Shown here: in pieces, positions 54,540 through 64,000 of the stretch
How positions within the stretch are numbered: the stretch's first letter is position 1
How the letters are laid out: each line of letters begins with the position of its first letter
DNA from: an uncultured Blastocatellia bacterium
Lineage (GTDB): Bacteria > Acidobacteriota > Blastocatellia > HR10
Assembly (NCBI GenBank): GCA_937934295.1
Contig: CALHAI010000021.1
Coordinates: 1-64,000, forward strand
Direction: 5' to 3'
DNA: 64,000 nt
Position numbers and translations under genes: made by a program
Notes under the pieces: generated by a model
What the model was told of the DNA's origin: nothing
What the model saw: only the letters and a program-made list of their open reading frames with translations
Database searches by the model: none

Positions 54540-56474
54540 TCAGGCGCGCGAGAGCAAGGAGCCGACGTAGTTGAGCAACTCATTGGCGCACACGGAACAG
54601 TAGCCGTGCTCTCGGATCAACCGATCAATCACCTCGTTGAGGCGTCGGAGTTGATCCGGATCGGCCGTCTTGCTCGTCGTCGTGATGCGCACGACGTCCT
54701 TCAGATCGGCGAAGATCTTCTTCTCAATGGCTTCGCGCAAGCGCTCGTGCGACTTATAGTCAAACGTCCGCCCTTTGCGCGCGTAGCTGGAGATGCGGAT
54801 GAGAATCTCCTGCCGGAAGGCGTTCTTCGCATTCTCGGAGATGCCGATCTGTTCCTCGATCGAGCGCATCAGTTTCTCATCGGGTTCGACCTCCTCCTCG
54901 GTGATCGGATCCTTGAGCTTCTCCTTATTGCAATAGGCCTCGACGTTATCGAGATATTTATCGCAGAGGGTGCGAGCCATCTCCTCAAACGAATAGACGA
55001 AGGCGCGCTGGACCTCGTTCTTGGCGAGCTCGTCGTATTCTTTCCGGACCATGGCGATGAGGTTGAGGTAGCGCTCGCGGTCCTCGGCGGAGATGCCCGT
55101 GTGTTGATCGAACCCATCGCGGATGGCGCGGAGCGCGTCAATGGGGGTCAGGCACGTAATCCCATCGCGCACCAGGGCGCTGGAGAGCCGATTGATGATG
55201 TATCGTGGCGAGATGCCCTCCATCCCCTCGCGTTCGGCCTCCTCGCGCAGCTCTTTCACGTCCTTGGCCTTGAAATCGTCCACGTCCTGGCCATCGTAGA
55301 GCTTCATCTTCTTGAGGAGGTCGATGTTCTGGCGTTTAGAGGGTTGCAAGCGCGTGAGCACGGCGAACATGGCGGCCACCCGCAGCGTGTGCGGGGCGAT
55401 GTGCACGTGCTTGGGGGCCTCGCTCTGATCGAGGAGCTTCTTGTAGATCTTCTCCTCATCAGACACGCGCAGGTTGTACGGCACCCGGATCACGATGATG
55501 CGGTCCTGAAGCGCCTCGTTCTTCTTGTTCGCGACGAAGGCGTTGTATTCGTTCTCGTTCGTATGCGAGATGATGACCTCATCGGCGTAGATCATGGCGA
55601 AGCGCCCGGTCTTGATGGACTGCTCCTGCGAGAGGGTGAGCAGGCTGTAGAGGAACTTCTCGTCGCACTTGAGCATCTCGATGAACTCCATGATGCCCCG
55701 GTTGGCGATGTTCAACTCGCCATCGAAGCGGTAGGCGCGGGGATCGGACTCCACGCCGACTTCGCCGATGGTGGCCAGGTCCACCGAGCCCGTCAGCTCC
55801 GTGATGTCCTGGCTCTTCGGGTCCGACGGGGAGAAGGTTCCGATGCCGATGCGCTCCTTCTCGGAGAAGACGATGCGCTCAACCAGGACATCTTCATGTC
55901 GGCCGTGGTACACGTGTTCGAGATTGTACTGGCATCGCGGGCAGAGATCGCCCTCGATGTAGATGCCATAGTGGCGCTCGATCTCCGGGCGCAAGTCATG
56001 CGGGATCAAATGCAGCGGCTCTTCGTGCATGGGGCAACCTTTGATCCCGTAGAGGGCGCCCTCGTCAGTGCGGGTGTACTGCTCCAACCCGCGCTTGAGC
56101 AGGGTGACGATGGTGGATTTGCCGCCGCCCACCGGCCCCATCAGCAGCAGGATGCGCTTGCGAACTTCCAAACGCTGCGCCGCCGACTTGAAGTACTCGA
56201 CGATCTTCTCGATGGCCTCATCAATGCCGAACAGCTCCTTGGAGAAGAACTTGTAACGCGTGAGCTCATTGGGCTGGCCCTCGTTGATCTTCTCCACCCC
56301 GGCGGCCAGGATCATATCGCAGATGCGCGCGTGCGCCAAGCGAGCGATCTTCGGATTCTGCGTCACCAGCTCGAAGTACTCCCGGAAGGTGCCCTCCCAC
56401 CGGAGCTTCTCGCGCTCCTGACGATGCCGCTCCAGAAGCTCAGCGATGTCCAGCTTCTTATTCTTCTCCTCCAT
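54540..56474 (-). CDS. prkA: PrkA family serine protein kinase / AAA protein
   Basis: LLLMGPVGGGKSTIVTLLKRGLEQYTRTDEGALYGIKGCPMHEEPLHLIP; MIYADEVIISHTNENEYNAF. Confidence 0.95.
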   Translation of the reverse strand: MEEKNKKLDIAELLERHRQEREKLRWEGTFREYFELVTQNPKIARLAHARICDMILAAGVEKINEGQPNELTRYKFFSKELFGIDEAIEKIVEYFKSAAQRLEVRKRILLLMGPVGGGKSTIVTLLKRGLEQYTRTDEGALYGIKGCPMHEEPLHLIPHDLRPEIERHYGIYIEGDLCPRCQYNLEHVYHGRHEDVLVERIVFSEKERIGIGTFSPSDPKSQDITELTGSVDLATIGEVGVESDPRAYRFDGELNIANRGIMEFIEMLKCDEKFLYSLLTLSQEQSIKTGRFAMIYADEVIISHTNENEYNAFVANKKNEALQDRIIVIRVPYNLRVSDEEKIYKKLLDQSEAPKHVHIAPHTLRVAAMFAVLTRLQPSKRQNIDLLKKMKLYDGQDVDDFKAKDVKELREEAEREGMEGISPRYIINRLSSALVRDGITCLTPIDALRAIRDGFDQHTGISAEDRERYLNLIAMVRKEYDELAKNEVQRAFVYSFEEMARTLCDKYLDNVEAYCNKEKLKDPITEEEVEPDEKLMRSIEEQIGISENAKNAFRQEILIRISSYARKGRTFDYKSHERLREAIEKKIFADLKDVVRITTTSKTADPDQLRRLNEVIDRLIREHGYCSVCANELLNYVGSLLSRA

Positions 56475-56676
56475 ATGCCTCTCCTCCTCGCCCATCTCCG
56501 CTCGCGGGAGCGGATGGACGTCTCCCGAAGGAAAAAATCTCCGGAGCTCAAAAGAGCGAGTGGTTTGGTCCCAAAGATCGGCGTGAGAATTCCGCTGCGA
56601 TGTCGTCAATCAACGTTTGGCCTGCTCAGGCTCGATGTGCGAGCCTGAGTCGGCCATTAGTATACATGAAGCCGCT

Positions 56677-57597
56677 TCACGGCTCAAGCACCACGCGCGG
56701 CTGAATCACGCCGCGCTCGGGCTCGCTCTCGCCGACGGCCACCAGCCGACCCCATGCATCCAGGAGCCGGACATGTGTACGATGCCGGAATCCCCGTCCA
56801 GGGATGGCGTGACCGTGGAGCACGCGGCGCACATCCAACTCTGAGAGCCGCAGCGCGGGCATCTCCGGAAGGGCCTCCGAAAGCGGAATGAGGGCTTCGG
56901 CCGCCCGCCCTTCTTGGGCGAGCGCCTCGAAGGCTTCGAGCGAGAGCGCGCGCGCGAGCGTGAACTCGCCCACGGCCGTGCGCACCAGCCCATGCAGATG
57001 AGCACCGCACCCCAAGCGCTGCCCGATGTCGTGCGCCAGCGTGCGCACGTAGGTTCCAGCCGAGCAGCGCACGCGCACCGTGAATTCCGCCGTCCCGTCC
57101 TCGAAGCGACGAACCTTGGCTCCGTCCTCCTCCACCAGCTCCAAGTCTTCAATTCGCACGCGAATGGGCGAGCGTTCTACCGATTGGCCGCGCCGCGCCA
57201 ACTCATAGAGGCGGACGCCCCCCTTCTTCTTGGCCGAGTACATGGGGGGGATCTGTTCGTACTCTCCTCGGAATTCGGCGAGCACGCGCTCGATGTCTGC
57301 TTCCGTGATGGACGAGGTATCCCTCAAAAGGGTCGTCGGCTTCCCCATCGCGTCGTGCGTCTCCGTAGCGAACCCCAGACGCACGCGCGCGCGATACTCC
57401 TTGTCGCGCGTCATGAGAAAACGCTGCAGCCGCGCGGCCTTCCCTACGCAGAGCACGAGTACGCCCGTCGCGATCGGATCGAGCGTCCCCGTATGTCCGA
57501 CCCGCTTCCTCCGCAGCGCGCGTCGCACTCGCTGGACGACGTCGTGCGAGGTCAGCCCCGCCGGCTTATCAATGACCAGAAGGCCATGTTGTTCCAT
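56677..57597 (-). CDS. truB: tRNA pseudouridine-55 synthase TruB
   Basis: GLLVIDKPAGLTSHDVVQRVRRALRRKRVGHTGTLDPIATGVLVLCVGKA. Confidence 0.95.
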   Translation of the reverse strand: MEQHGLLVIDKPAGLTSHDVVQRVRRALRRKRVGHTGTLDPIATGVLVLCVGKAARLQRFLMTRDKEYRARVRLGFATETHDAMGKPTTLLRDTSSITEADIERVLAEFRGEYEQIPPMYSAKKKGGVRLYELARRGQSVERSPIRVRIEDLELVEEDGAKVRRFEDGTAEFTVRVRCSAGTYVRTLAHDIGQRLGCGAHLHGLVRTAVGEFTLARALSLEAFEALAQEGRAAEALIPLSEALPEMPALRLSELDVRRVLHGHAIPGRGFRHRTHVRLLDAWGRLVAVGESEPERGVIQPRVVLEP

Positions 57598-59087
57598 CAC
57601 GCGTTCGCTCGCTGCCGAAAGATGACGCGCACGCCCTTTCGCCATTCCTCCGCAATCCCAATTTTATAGACGGGGACGCGGCGGTCAATCCAACGCGCCA
57701 CTCTATCGAACGTGGGATGAAAGCGCAGAAACGGCGCGATGAGGAGAACGAGCGTCGGTCGATCGGCGATCTCCAAACCCGGAAAATAGCCGCGCCGCGT
57801 TAGATCTCCACGACGCCGATGCCATTCGATTCGCAACCAGTACTCCGCGGCTTGCATCGGCGCTTCCACGTCTTCCTCGGTCTTCAACTCGAGGAGCACG
57901 AGCTGCCCCTCCTCGGTGATCCCCAGCAGGTCTACGAGGCCGTGCCTCTCGGTCTCCTCGGCCGGAATTTGTGGATAGAGGAAGCGCGGGTCCAGTCGCG
58001 GGTCCACGCGCTGCACGTCCTGGCGGATCACCTCCTCCAACCATCGTTCGGCCTGAAGGCGATAGAAGGGGTGGGCCTTCTCCGGACTCTCCGGATGGCG
58101 GATGCGGGCGACCTCTTGAACGAAGCGCTCGAACTCCGCCCAGTTCTCGCGCAGCAGGCGCTTGGTGGCGCCCACGCCGAAGAGGAGCCGGTTGCGGGAG
58201 AGGCGGGCGATCTCCAATCCGCGAAGGCGCAGCGATTCCACCGCAGAGCCCGGACGCCGAGCGACGCGCAAGAGTCCGGGCGCGAGCGCCAGCGCGCGAT
58301 CGCGTAACGGATGCCGGGGGAGCTCCACGCCGGGGCGGGGCAAGCGCATCTGACGCGGATCGAACAGCGCTCCTTGATCGAAAGGCGTCACCACGGTGAG
58401 CGCGCCGCGCGCTTCCTCCACCTCATAGAGCTCCAGACGCGGGCCGTCACGGCGCAAGACCGTCAAGCGTCGCGCGATGCTCGCCGCCCTCCCACCAGGC
58501 GCGAAGAACATGAGCCGTTGCGCTTCAGCCCCGTGCGGGGAATTCATGGCGCACTCCCACCAGAGGAGGCCGGCGGTCACCACGCCATCCACATGCGCTT
58601 GCGGCTCGCCCGAATTCACCGCGATGGCGATCGCCCGTTCCTTGCCCCGCGCGAGGATCAGTCGCGTGTAAATGCTCGAGAGGTGTCGCGCGTCGTCGCG
58701 ATGCGTCGCCACATACTCGACGCGCGCACCCAGCTCGCGCTGGAGCAGACGGCGGAGCGTGTCGGCAAACGCGCGCCGTCGCGCATCGGCCGCTTCTTCC
58801 CCGACGCTCTCGCCCGACGTGATCTCCAGCGTCGCCACTCGCCCCGGCTGTCGCCCGAGCCGCAGGATGAGGCGCTCGCCTCGAACCTCATACGCCTCGA
58901 TCCGCCAGCATTCGGAGAAATCCTCGCCCCAGAGGGTGAGGATGAGTTTCCCGAATTCGAGCGAGACGGAGATCTGTTCCTCCCTCATGCACATCGGAGG
59001 CCTGCTGTCGAGTCGGCACATCCATTCCGACCGACGCGCCAGGAATGCCGAGATATCGTAGCGCGCGCGGGCCAGATCGGAGATCAC
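57597..59087 (-). CDS. Hypothetical protein with C-terminal PD-(D/E)XK nuclease-like motif
   Basis: HGLVDLLGITEEGQLVLLELKTEEDVEAPMQAAEYWLRI (D...ExK core as in NucS/DUF91-type nucleases); stop overlaps truB start. Confidence 0.6.
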   Translation of the reverse strand: MISDLARARYDISAFLARRSEWMCRLDSRPPMCMREEQISVSLEFGKLILTLWGEDFSECWRIEAYEVRGERLILRLGRQPGRVATLEITSGESVGEEAADARRRAFADTLRRLLQRELGARVEYVATHRDDARHLSSIYTRLILARGKERAIAIAVNSGEPQAHVDGVVTAGLLWWECAMNSPHGAEAQRLMFFAPGGRAASIARRLTVLRRDGPRLELYEVEEARGALTVVTPFDQGALFDPRQMRLPRPGVELPRHPLRDRALALAPGLLRVARRPGSAVESLRLRGLEIARLSRNRLLFGVGATKRLLRENWAEFERFVQEVARIRHPESPEKAHPFYRLQAERWLEEVIRQDVQRVDPRLDPRFLYPQIPAEETERHGLVDLLGITEEGQLVLLELKTEEDVEAPMQAAEYWLRIEWHRRRGDLTRRGYFPGLEIADRPTLVLLIAPFLRFHPTFDRVARWIDRRVPVYKIGIAEEWRKGVRVIFRQRANA

Positions 59088-59146
59088 GATGCGTCTCCTT
59101 TTGGAGAGAAAGGGCGGCTCGCGTCCTCAGCCTTTGACGCACTCGC

Positions 59147-61621
59147 TCACGATCGCATGAGCGTCGAGGGGACGGCATCTTCTTCCGCGACGACTTCGCG
59201 ATAGGTGCACTCCGGCCGGTGGCAATACCGAACGCGTCCTTGGCGCCGCGTCACCTTCTCCAGCAGGAAGGCTACTCCGCACTGCGGACATGCGCGCTTC
59301 ACCGGGCGGTCCCCCACGGTGAAGGTACATTGCGGATACGCACTGCAGCCGTAGAAGATTCGACCTCGACGCGAGCGTCGGACGACCAATTCCCCTTGGC
59401 AATCGGCCTTCGGGCACGGGATGCCGAGCGTCTCCGGCTTGACGTAAGCGCAAGCCGGACGCCGACTGCACGCGATGTACTCACCATATGGTCCTTGCCG
59501 AACAAGGAGCGGAGCGCCGCATTCCGGGCACGGCTCCTCCAAGGGCCGATCGGGGGCTGCCAATTGCCCATCTTTCCGAATGCGCCGGGTGTTCGTGCAC
59601 TCGGGATATCCGGTGCAGGCGAGGAACGGCCCGAATCGGCTCCGTCGAAGTACCATCTGACGGCCGCACTTTTCACAGGTGACGTCCGCGAAGGCATTCT
59701 CCTCCTCGTCCTCCGCCGGAGAGAGCTTTTGCGTCGTCCCGCAGGAGGGGCAAGCCAGGAACGGCCCGTAGCGCCCGATCCGCTTCACCATGGGCGTCCC
59801 GCAGTTTGGACAACGTTGCTCGGTCTCGACGCCTTTTCGGACGTCTTCCATCTCCCGCTCGGCGCGCGCCAGATCGGCCGCGAATTTCTTGTAGAAGTCT
59901 TTGAGAACCTTCACCCAGCTCACGCGCCCCTCTTCGACTTTGTCCAACTCCGCCTCCATTTCAGCCGTGTATTCCACGTCGAAGATATCCGTGAAGTTCT
60001 CCACCAGCAGATCGCAGACGAGCCGGCCCAACTCGGTCGGTTTGAACCGTCCGTTCACCTTCTGAACGTAATCGCGATCTTGAATGATGCTCAGAATCTG
60101 CGCATACGTGGATGGGCGTCCGATACCGTTCTCCTCAAGCGCCTTGACGAGCGACGCCTCCGTGTAGCGGGGTGGGGGTTGCGTGAAATGCTGTTCCGGC
60201 AGGAGCTCCAGAAGCGTCAGTTTCTCTCCCACCTCCACCTTGGGCAACGTCGCGGCGGCCTCCTCTTCTCTTTCGCCCTCTTTCTCTTCCTTGGCCTCTT
60301 CATAGATGGTGAGGAAGCCGGGGAATCGAAGGATGGATCCCGTCGCGCGGAGACCGAACGGCCCAGCGCGAATCTCAATGAGCGTTTGATCGAAGAGCGC
60401 GGGCTTCATCTGCGAAGCGATGAACCGCTGCCAGATGAGCGTGTAGAGCGCCAGTTCATCGCGGCCGAGATAGGGCGCGACGCGTTCGGGCGTGCGGAAG
60501 ACGGAAGTCGGACGAATCGCCTCGTGCGCGTCTTGGGCGTCTTTCTTCATGCGGTAGATGTGCGGTTCATCGGGGAGCAGCTCCGCGCCATAGCGCTCGG
60601 TGATGAAGCGGCGTACTTCGTCCAGAGCTGCCTCCGAGACGCGCGTCGAATCCGTCCGCATGTAGGTGATGAGCCCTACGCTCCCCTCAGGGCCGAGGTC
60701 TACGCCTTCGTAGAGCTTCTGCGCTAGGCTCATCGTCTTCTTCACTGAGAAGCGAAGCCGACGCGCGGCCTCCTGCTGTAGTTTGCTCGTCGTGAATGGT
60801 GGGACGGGATTTCGCTTCTTCTCCTTCGTCTCCACCGAGGTGACGACGAATTCGCAGCCGGAGAGTTGGCGCACCAGCTCCTCGGCCTCCTCCTTCGTTC
60901 GGATATGCCGCTCGGTCGGACGAATGCCTTGATCGAAATCGCTCGTCTTGAGGCTCTGCTCGCCGATGCGCACCAGTTGGGCCACAAACGGCGGAGGGGC
61001 AGCTGCCGAGAGGCGCGCGCCGAGCGTCCAATATTCGGTCGGGACGAACCGCTCGATCTCGCGTTCGCGTTCGACGATCAATCGCAAGGCGACCGATTGC
61101 ACCCGTCCAGCCGAGAGGCCGCGTCGCACCTTCTTCCACAGGAGTGGGCTCACCAGGTAGCCGACGAGCCGATCCAGAATGCGTCGCGCTTGCTGCGCTT
61201 CGACCTTGTGGCGATCGATCGTCTTGGGATGCTGAAAGGCCTCGCGCACAGCCTGCGGCGTGATCTCGTGAAAGAGGACGCGATAGACCGGCTTCTTCTC
61301 GCGCGGGCCGACCAATTCCTCCTTCAGGTGCTGACAAATAGCCTCTCCCTCGCGGTCGGGGTCAGCCGCCAGATAGATCGCCTCGGCCTCGCGCGCCGCC
61401 CGCCTGAGCTCGGCCAGGATCTTCCGGTTATTCTTCTTGAGCTCGTCGGGGATAATGACGTAAGTCGGGCGGAAGTCGTTCTCGATCTCCACGCCCAGCT
61501 CTTTCTCGGGCAAATCCTTGATGTGCCCGACCGAGGCCATGACCGTGAATTCTCGGCCGAGATATTTGTTGATCGTCTTGGCCTTGGCCGGGGACTCGAC
61601 GATGACGAGTTTCTTGGCCAT
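59147..61621 (-). CDS. topA: DNA topoisomerase I with C-terminal zinc ribbons
   Basis: MAKKLVIVESPAKAKTINKYLG, LAADPDREGEAICQHL, VGLITYMRTDSTRVS; tandem CxxC zinc ribbons. Confidence 0.97.
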   Translation of the reverse strand: MAKKLVIVESPAKAKTINKYLGREFTVMASVGHIKDLPEKELGVEIENDFRPTYVIIPDELKKNNRKILAELRRAAREAEAIYLAADPDREGEAICQHLKEELVGPREKKPVYRVLFHEITPQAVREAFQHPKTIDRHKVEAQQARRILDRLVGYLVSPLLWKKVRRGLSAGRVQSVALRLIVEREREIERFVPTEYWTLGARLSAAAPPPFVAQLVRIGEQSLKTSDFDQGIRPTERHIRTKEEAEELVRQLSGCEFVVTSVETKEKKRNPVPPFTTSKLQQEAARRLRFSVKKTMSLAQKLYEGVDLGPEGSVGLITYMRTDSTRVSEAALDEVRRFITERYGAELLPDEPHIYRMKKDAQDAHEAIRPTSVFRTPERVAPYLGRDELALYTLIWQRFIASQMKPALFDQTLIEIRAGPFGLRATGSILRFPGFLTIYEEAKEEKEGEREEEAAATLPKVEVGEKLTLLELLPEQHFTQPPPRYTEASLVKALEENGIGRPSTYAQILSIIQDRDYVQKVNGRFKPTELGRLVCDLLVENFTDIFDVEYTAEMEAELDKVEEGRVSWVKVLKDFYKKFAADLARAEREMEDVRKGVETEQRCPNCGTPMVKRIGRYGPFLACPSCGTTQKLSPAEDEEENAFADVTCEKCGRQMVLRRSRFGPFLACTGYPECTNTRRIRKDGQLAAPDRPLEEPCPECGAPLLVRQGPYGEYIACSRRPACAYVKPETLGIPCPKADCQGELVVRRSRRGRIFYGCSAYPQCTFTVGDRPVKRACPQCGVAFLLEKVTRRQGRVRYCHRPECTYREVVAEEDAVPSTLMRS

Positions 61622-61622
61622 G

Positions 61623-62741
61623 TCACAACTTCTTCACGAACTGCTTTCCCGGTAACTGTCTGATTCTATCCTTCACTTCGAGTTCGAGCAAGATGCGCAT
61701 CAGCTCGGGCACGGCCAGACCGCTGCGCAGCAGCAGCTCATCAATGTGCGTCGGCGCGTCGAATCGCAGCAGCTCCAGTACGCGCTGCTCGTGTTCGTCC
61801 AGCGGCAACTCCGGCTGCACCGGGGCACTAGGCGTCGCTTCGGATTCGCGGCGCAGGATCTCCTTGCGAACGTCCACGGGCAGTTCCTCGACGACATCGC
61901 GCCAATACTGCACGAGTTTCGCTCCACATTTGATGAGATAGTTGGGGCCATAGCTCCGTGGCGAGGTGATCGGTCCGGGGACGGCGAAGACCTCGCGATC
62001 CTGCTCTAACGCCAGACGGGCTGTGATGAGCGATCCGCTCTGTTGAGCGGCTTCCACGACGACTACGCCCAAGCTCATCCCGCTGATGATCCGATTCCGA
62101 AACGGGAAATTTTGCGGCAGCGGGGAGACGCCTATTGGGAATTCCGTCAGCAGCACGCCCTGTTGGCGAATCTCCTCGGCCAACGCGCGATGCTCTCGGG
62201 GATACACGATGTCGAGTCCCGTGCCGAAAACGGCGATCGTTCGGCCTTTCGCCTCCAGCGCTCCGCGATGTGCCGCCGCATCAATGCCGCGCGCAAATCC
62301 GGAGACGATCGCCAGGCCCCGTCCCGCCAGGTCGCGCGCCAGCCCCATCGCCACATTCACTCCATAGGGGGAGGGCCGACGTGTCCCCACGATCGCGAGC
62401 GTCGGCGCCGTGAGCACATCCACCTGCCCGAGCGCATAAAGCACAATCGGAGGATCGTAGATGCGACGCAGCAGCGGCGGATAACGTGGGTCTTCGAACG
62501 TGAGCACCTCGGCGCCGAGCCTTCCCAACTTCGCCAATTCTTCATCCGCTTGCTGTCGCGGTTCTCCCGAGTGAATCCGATCAATTACCTCGTCCTCCAA
62601 CCCGAACGCTTGCAGCTCCGATCGTGAGGCAGCGAAGACATCCGTCGGCGAGCCGAAATGCTCCAGCAAGCGCCCAGCCGTGCGCGATCCCACGCCGGTC
62701 ACCAGACTCAGCGCCACCCAATCTCGTGCATCTGCTCTCAT
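61623..62741 (-). CDS. dprA: DNA-processing protein DprA
   Basis: LAIVGTRRPSPYGVNVAMGLARDLAGRGLAIVSGFARGIDAAAHRGALE. Confidence 0.95.
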   Translation of the reverse strand: MRADARDWVALSLVTGVGSRTAGRLLEHFGSPTDVFAASRSELQAFGLEDEVIDRIHSGEPRQQADEELAKLGRLGAEVLTFEDPRYPPLLRRIYDPPIVLYALGQVDVLTAPTLAIVGTRRPSPYGVNVAMGLARDLAGRGLAIVSGFARGIDAAAHRGALEAKGRTIAVFGTGLDIVYPREHRALAEEIRQQGVLLTEFPIGVSPLPQNFPFRNRIISGMSLGVVVVEAAQQSGSLITARLALEQDREVFAVPGPITSPRSYGPNYLIKCGAKLVQYWRDVVEELPVDVRKEILRRESEATPSAPVQPELPLDEHEQRVLELLRFDAPTHIDELLLRSGLAVPELMRILLELEVKDRIRQLPGKQFVKKL

Positions 62742-62990
62742 GGCGCCCTTCCTGCAAGGCGAATGACGTTCTCGCTCCTCGCCTCCTCTTGCCTGCGGGG
62801 CGTTATGGGAGTTTACCAGAGGACGTCAGAGGCCACAACGGCGCGTCAATTGGGAATTCCGCTACGGGGAGCTCTCGACAGCGCTTGAGGAGACCGGGGT
62901 GCCCTTGGTCTTTCGTCAGACTAGGGCGTACAGGTCAAGGGTTTGTCCGCGCCAGGGAGTGGGGCCAAAGTGCCATCGTTCCCCGCCCTC

Positions 62991-63020
62991 TTGACACCTA
63001 CCGGAGGTCGACGGCATAAT
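62991..63020 (+). promoter_or_regulatory. Candidate sigma70 promoter antisense/upstream to selC
   Basis: TTGACA - 18 bp - CATAAT; no convincing CDS downstream. Confidence 0.3.
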
Positions 63021-63129
63021 GGAGGCCGAAATTCAGCTTTTTTCGGACGAATTGCCTGGGTGCTCATCGAACCAAGGTGGGATTGAAACTCACGTGCTGC
63101 GTCACAGTAGGGTGAGATCAAGACACATG

Positions 63130-63227
63130 TGGCGGAGGCGCGTGGGAATCGAACCCACCGGCGTCGGCTCTCGCCGTCGCCCACCGGGTTTGAAGCCCGG
63201 GGAAGTCACCAGACCCCATTCGCCTCC
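63130..63227 (-). tRNA. selC: tRNA-Sec (anticodon TCA)
   Basis: Minus strand: GGAGGCGAATGGGGTCTGGTGACTTCCCCGGGCTTCAAACCCGGTGGGCGACGGCGAGAGCCGACGCCGGTGGGTTCGATTCCCACGCGCCTCCGCCA; CTTCAAA anticodon loop, long variable arm GGCGaCGGC-GAGA-GCCGaCGCC, encoded CCA. Confidence 0.92.
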
Positions 63228-63648
63228 ACCTTTGAAGGTCCGGGACCCGCGGGAAGCATGTCCGTGAGCGCTCTCCCCATGACGTGCTGGCCAGGACCTT
63301 CACGGTCACAATGGTAGAGGTTGTTTTCTCTCCTCGTCAAATGCTCCCACGGTCCGATGCGTCTGCGGTGCTCGGTCGCTGGTTCGTTTCCGTTCGTGAA
63401 GGCCAACCACCTATGCCGGAGACGGATCGGGAGCTGGCGCCGCTTCGGTGACAAGCGGATGAGCGCTTCGCCCGGATCGAAGCCGTGCTGCTTGAGCGCA
63501 GGCGAATCCGCTCTGATGCGGATGTTAGAAGCAGCTCTCCGAGAGAAGACCGAGTTCGCGCCGTCCTGAGCGCTTCCGCATTAGCTGGGTGAGCATTCTC
63601 CGATGTGAGCGAGCAGTTGGAGGCGGGGCTGCCGGAGCTCAGGCGGCC

Positions 63649-64000
63649 TCAAGGAACGGCGAGCACGGCGATTCGTCGCCGATTGGCGAGCGCGAGCAGT
63701 TGTTCCCGATCAAGAAGCAGCGTCTTCTGTGCCGTGATGGCTAAGGCCGTCGCGTGGCATTCGATCATCGTCTCGATCGTAGGGACGCCGATGACGGGGA
63801 CATCAAAGCGCATGTCCTGATTCGGACGCGCGACCTTGACGACGACAAACGGACGCCCACCAAGCAGCGCGGCGGCCCGACGAATGGTCGCATCAGTCCC
63901 TTCCATCGCCTCGATGGCGACGACCGCGCGATCTTTCACGGCGATCGTCTGCCCGAGGTCCAGACGAGCGATCTCGCGAGCGATCTCCAGTCCGTAACGG
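63649..64000 (-). CDS. lpxI: UDP-2,3-diacylglucosamine pyrophosphatase LpxI (5' part outside window)
   Basis: LGQTIAVKDRAVVAIEAMEGTDATIRRAAALLGGRPFVVVKVARPNQDMRFDVPVIGVPTIETM; frame stays open to the window edge. Confidence 0.87.
   Translation of the reverse strand, partial: RYGLEIAREIARLDLGQTIAVKDRAVVAIEAMEGTDATIRRAAALLGGRPFVVVKVARPNQDMRFDVPVIGVPTIETMIECHATALAITAQKTLLLDREQLLALANRRRIAVLAVP

Noticed and set aside
63071-63089. CRISPR-repeat-like string ccaaggtgggattgaaac
   Set aside because: Resembles the 3' end of type I repeats, but only one copy is visible, with no spacers or cas genes.

Overview
The window is a chromosomal segment from a GC-rich bacterium, probably Acidobacteria/Blastocatellia-like (inference from Oar-like TonB receptor, TIGR03436-like VWA protein, bacillithiol BshC and c-di-AMP genes). 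It begins at a replication-origin neighbourhood: dnaN, a putative oriC, dnaA, bactofilin, parB, parA, two parS-like palindromes, rsmG, mnmG, mnmE. Then come a TonB-dependent receptor gene interrupted by one in-frame TGA, a large BNR/sortilin-like secreted protein, a cdaA-cdaR-glmM-glpK-glpD block, and JAMM protease/bshC/nitrilase/serine hydrolase genes. At about 29.6-42.8 kb there is a divergent lipid-type locus (plsC, lipid kinase, two acyl-activating enzymes, ACP, a fatty-acyl reductase fused to a degenerate HAD domain, a second reductase-like SDR, a polysaccharide pyruvyl transferase-like gene). Further on are a rubrerythrin/Fe-S/DUF3501/Dps stress island, a LysW-like orphan, a DsrE x3 + TusA-like cassette with a PuuD-like membrane protein, prkA-yeaH-spoVR, truB, an orphan PD-(D/E)XK-like protein, topA, dprA, a selenocysteine tRNA (anticodon TCA), and the end of lpxI. 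Strongest hunt items: the origin architecture (phased TGTGGAAn boxes plus a basal-unwinding-system-like layout), the DsrE/TusA-like cassette with a non-canonical TusA active site, the HAD-FAR lipid locus, and the in-frame UGA in the TonB receptor of a genome that also carries tRNA-Sec. All family calls come from reading the sequence; no database search was run.
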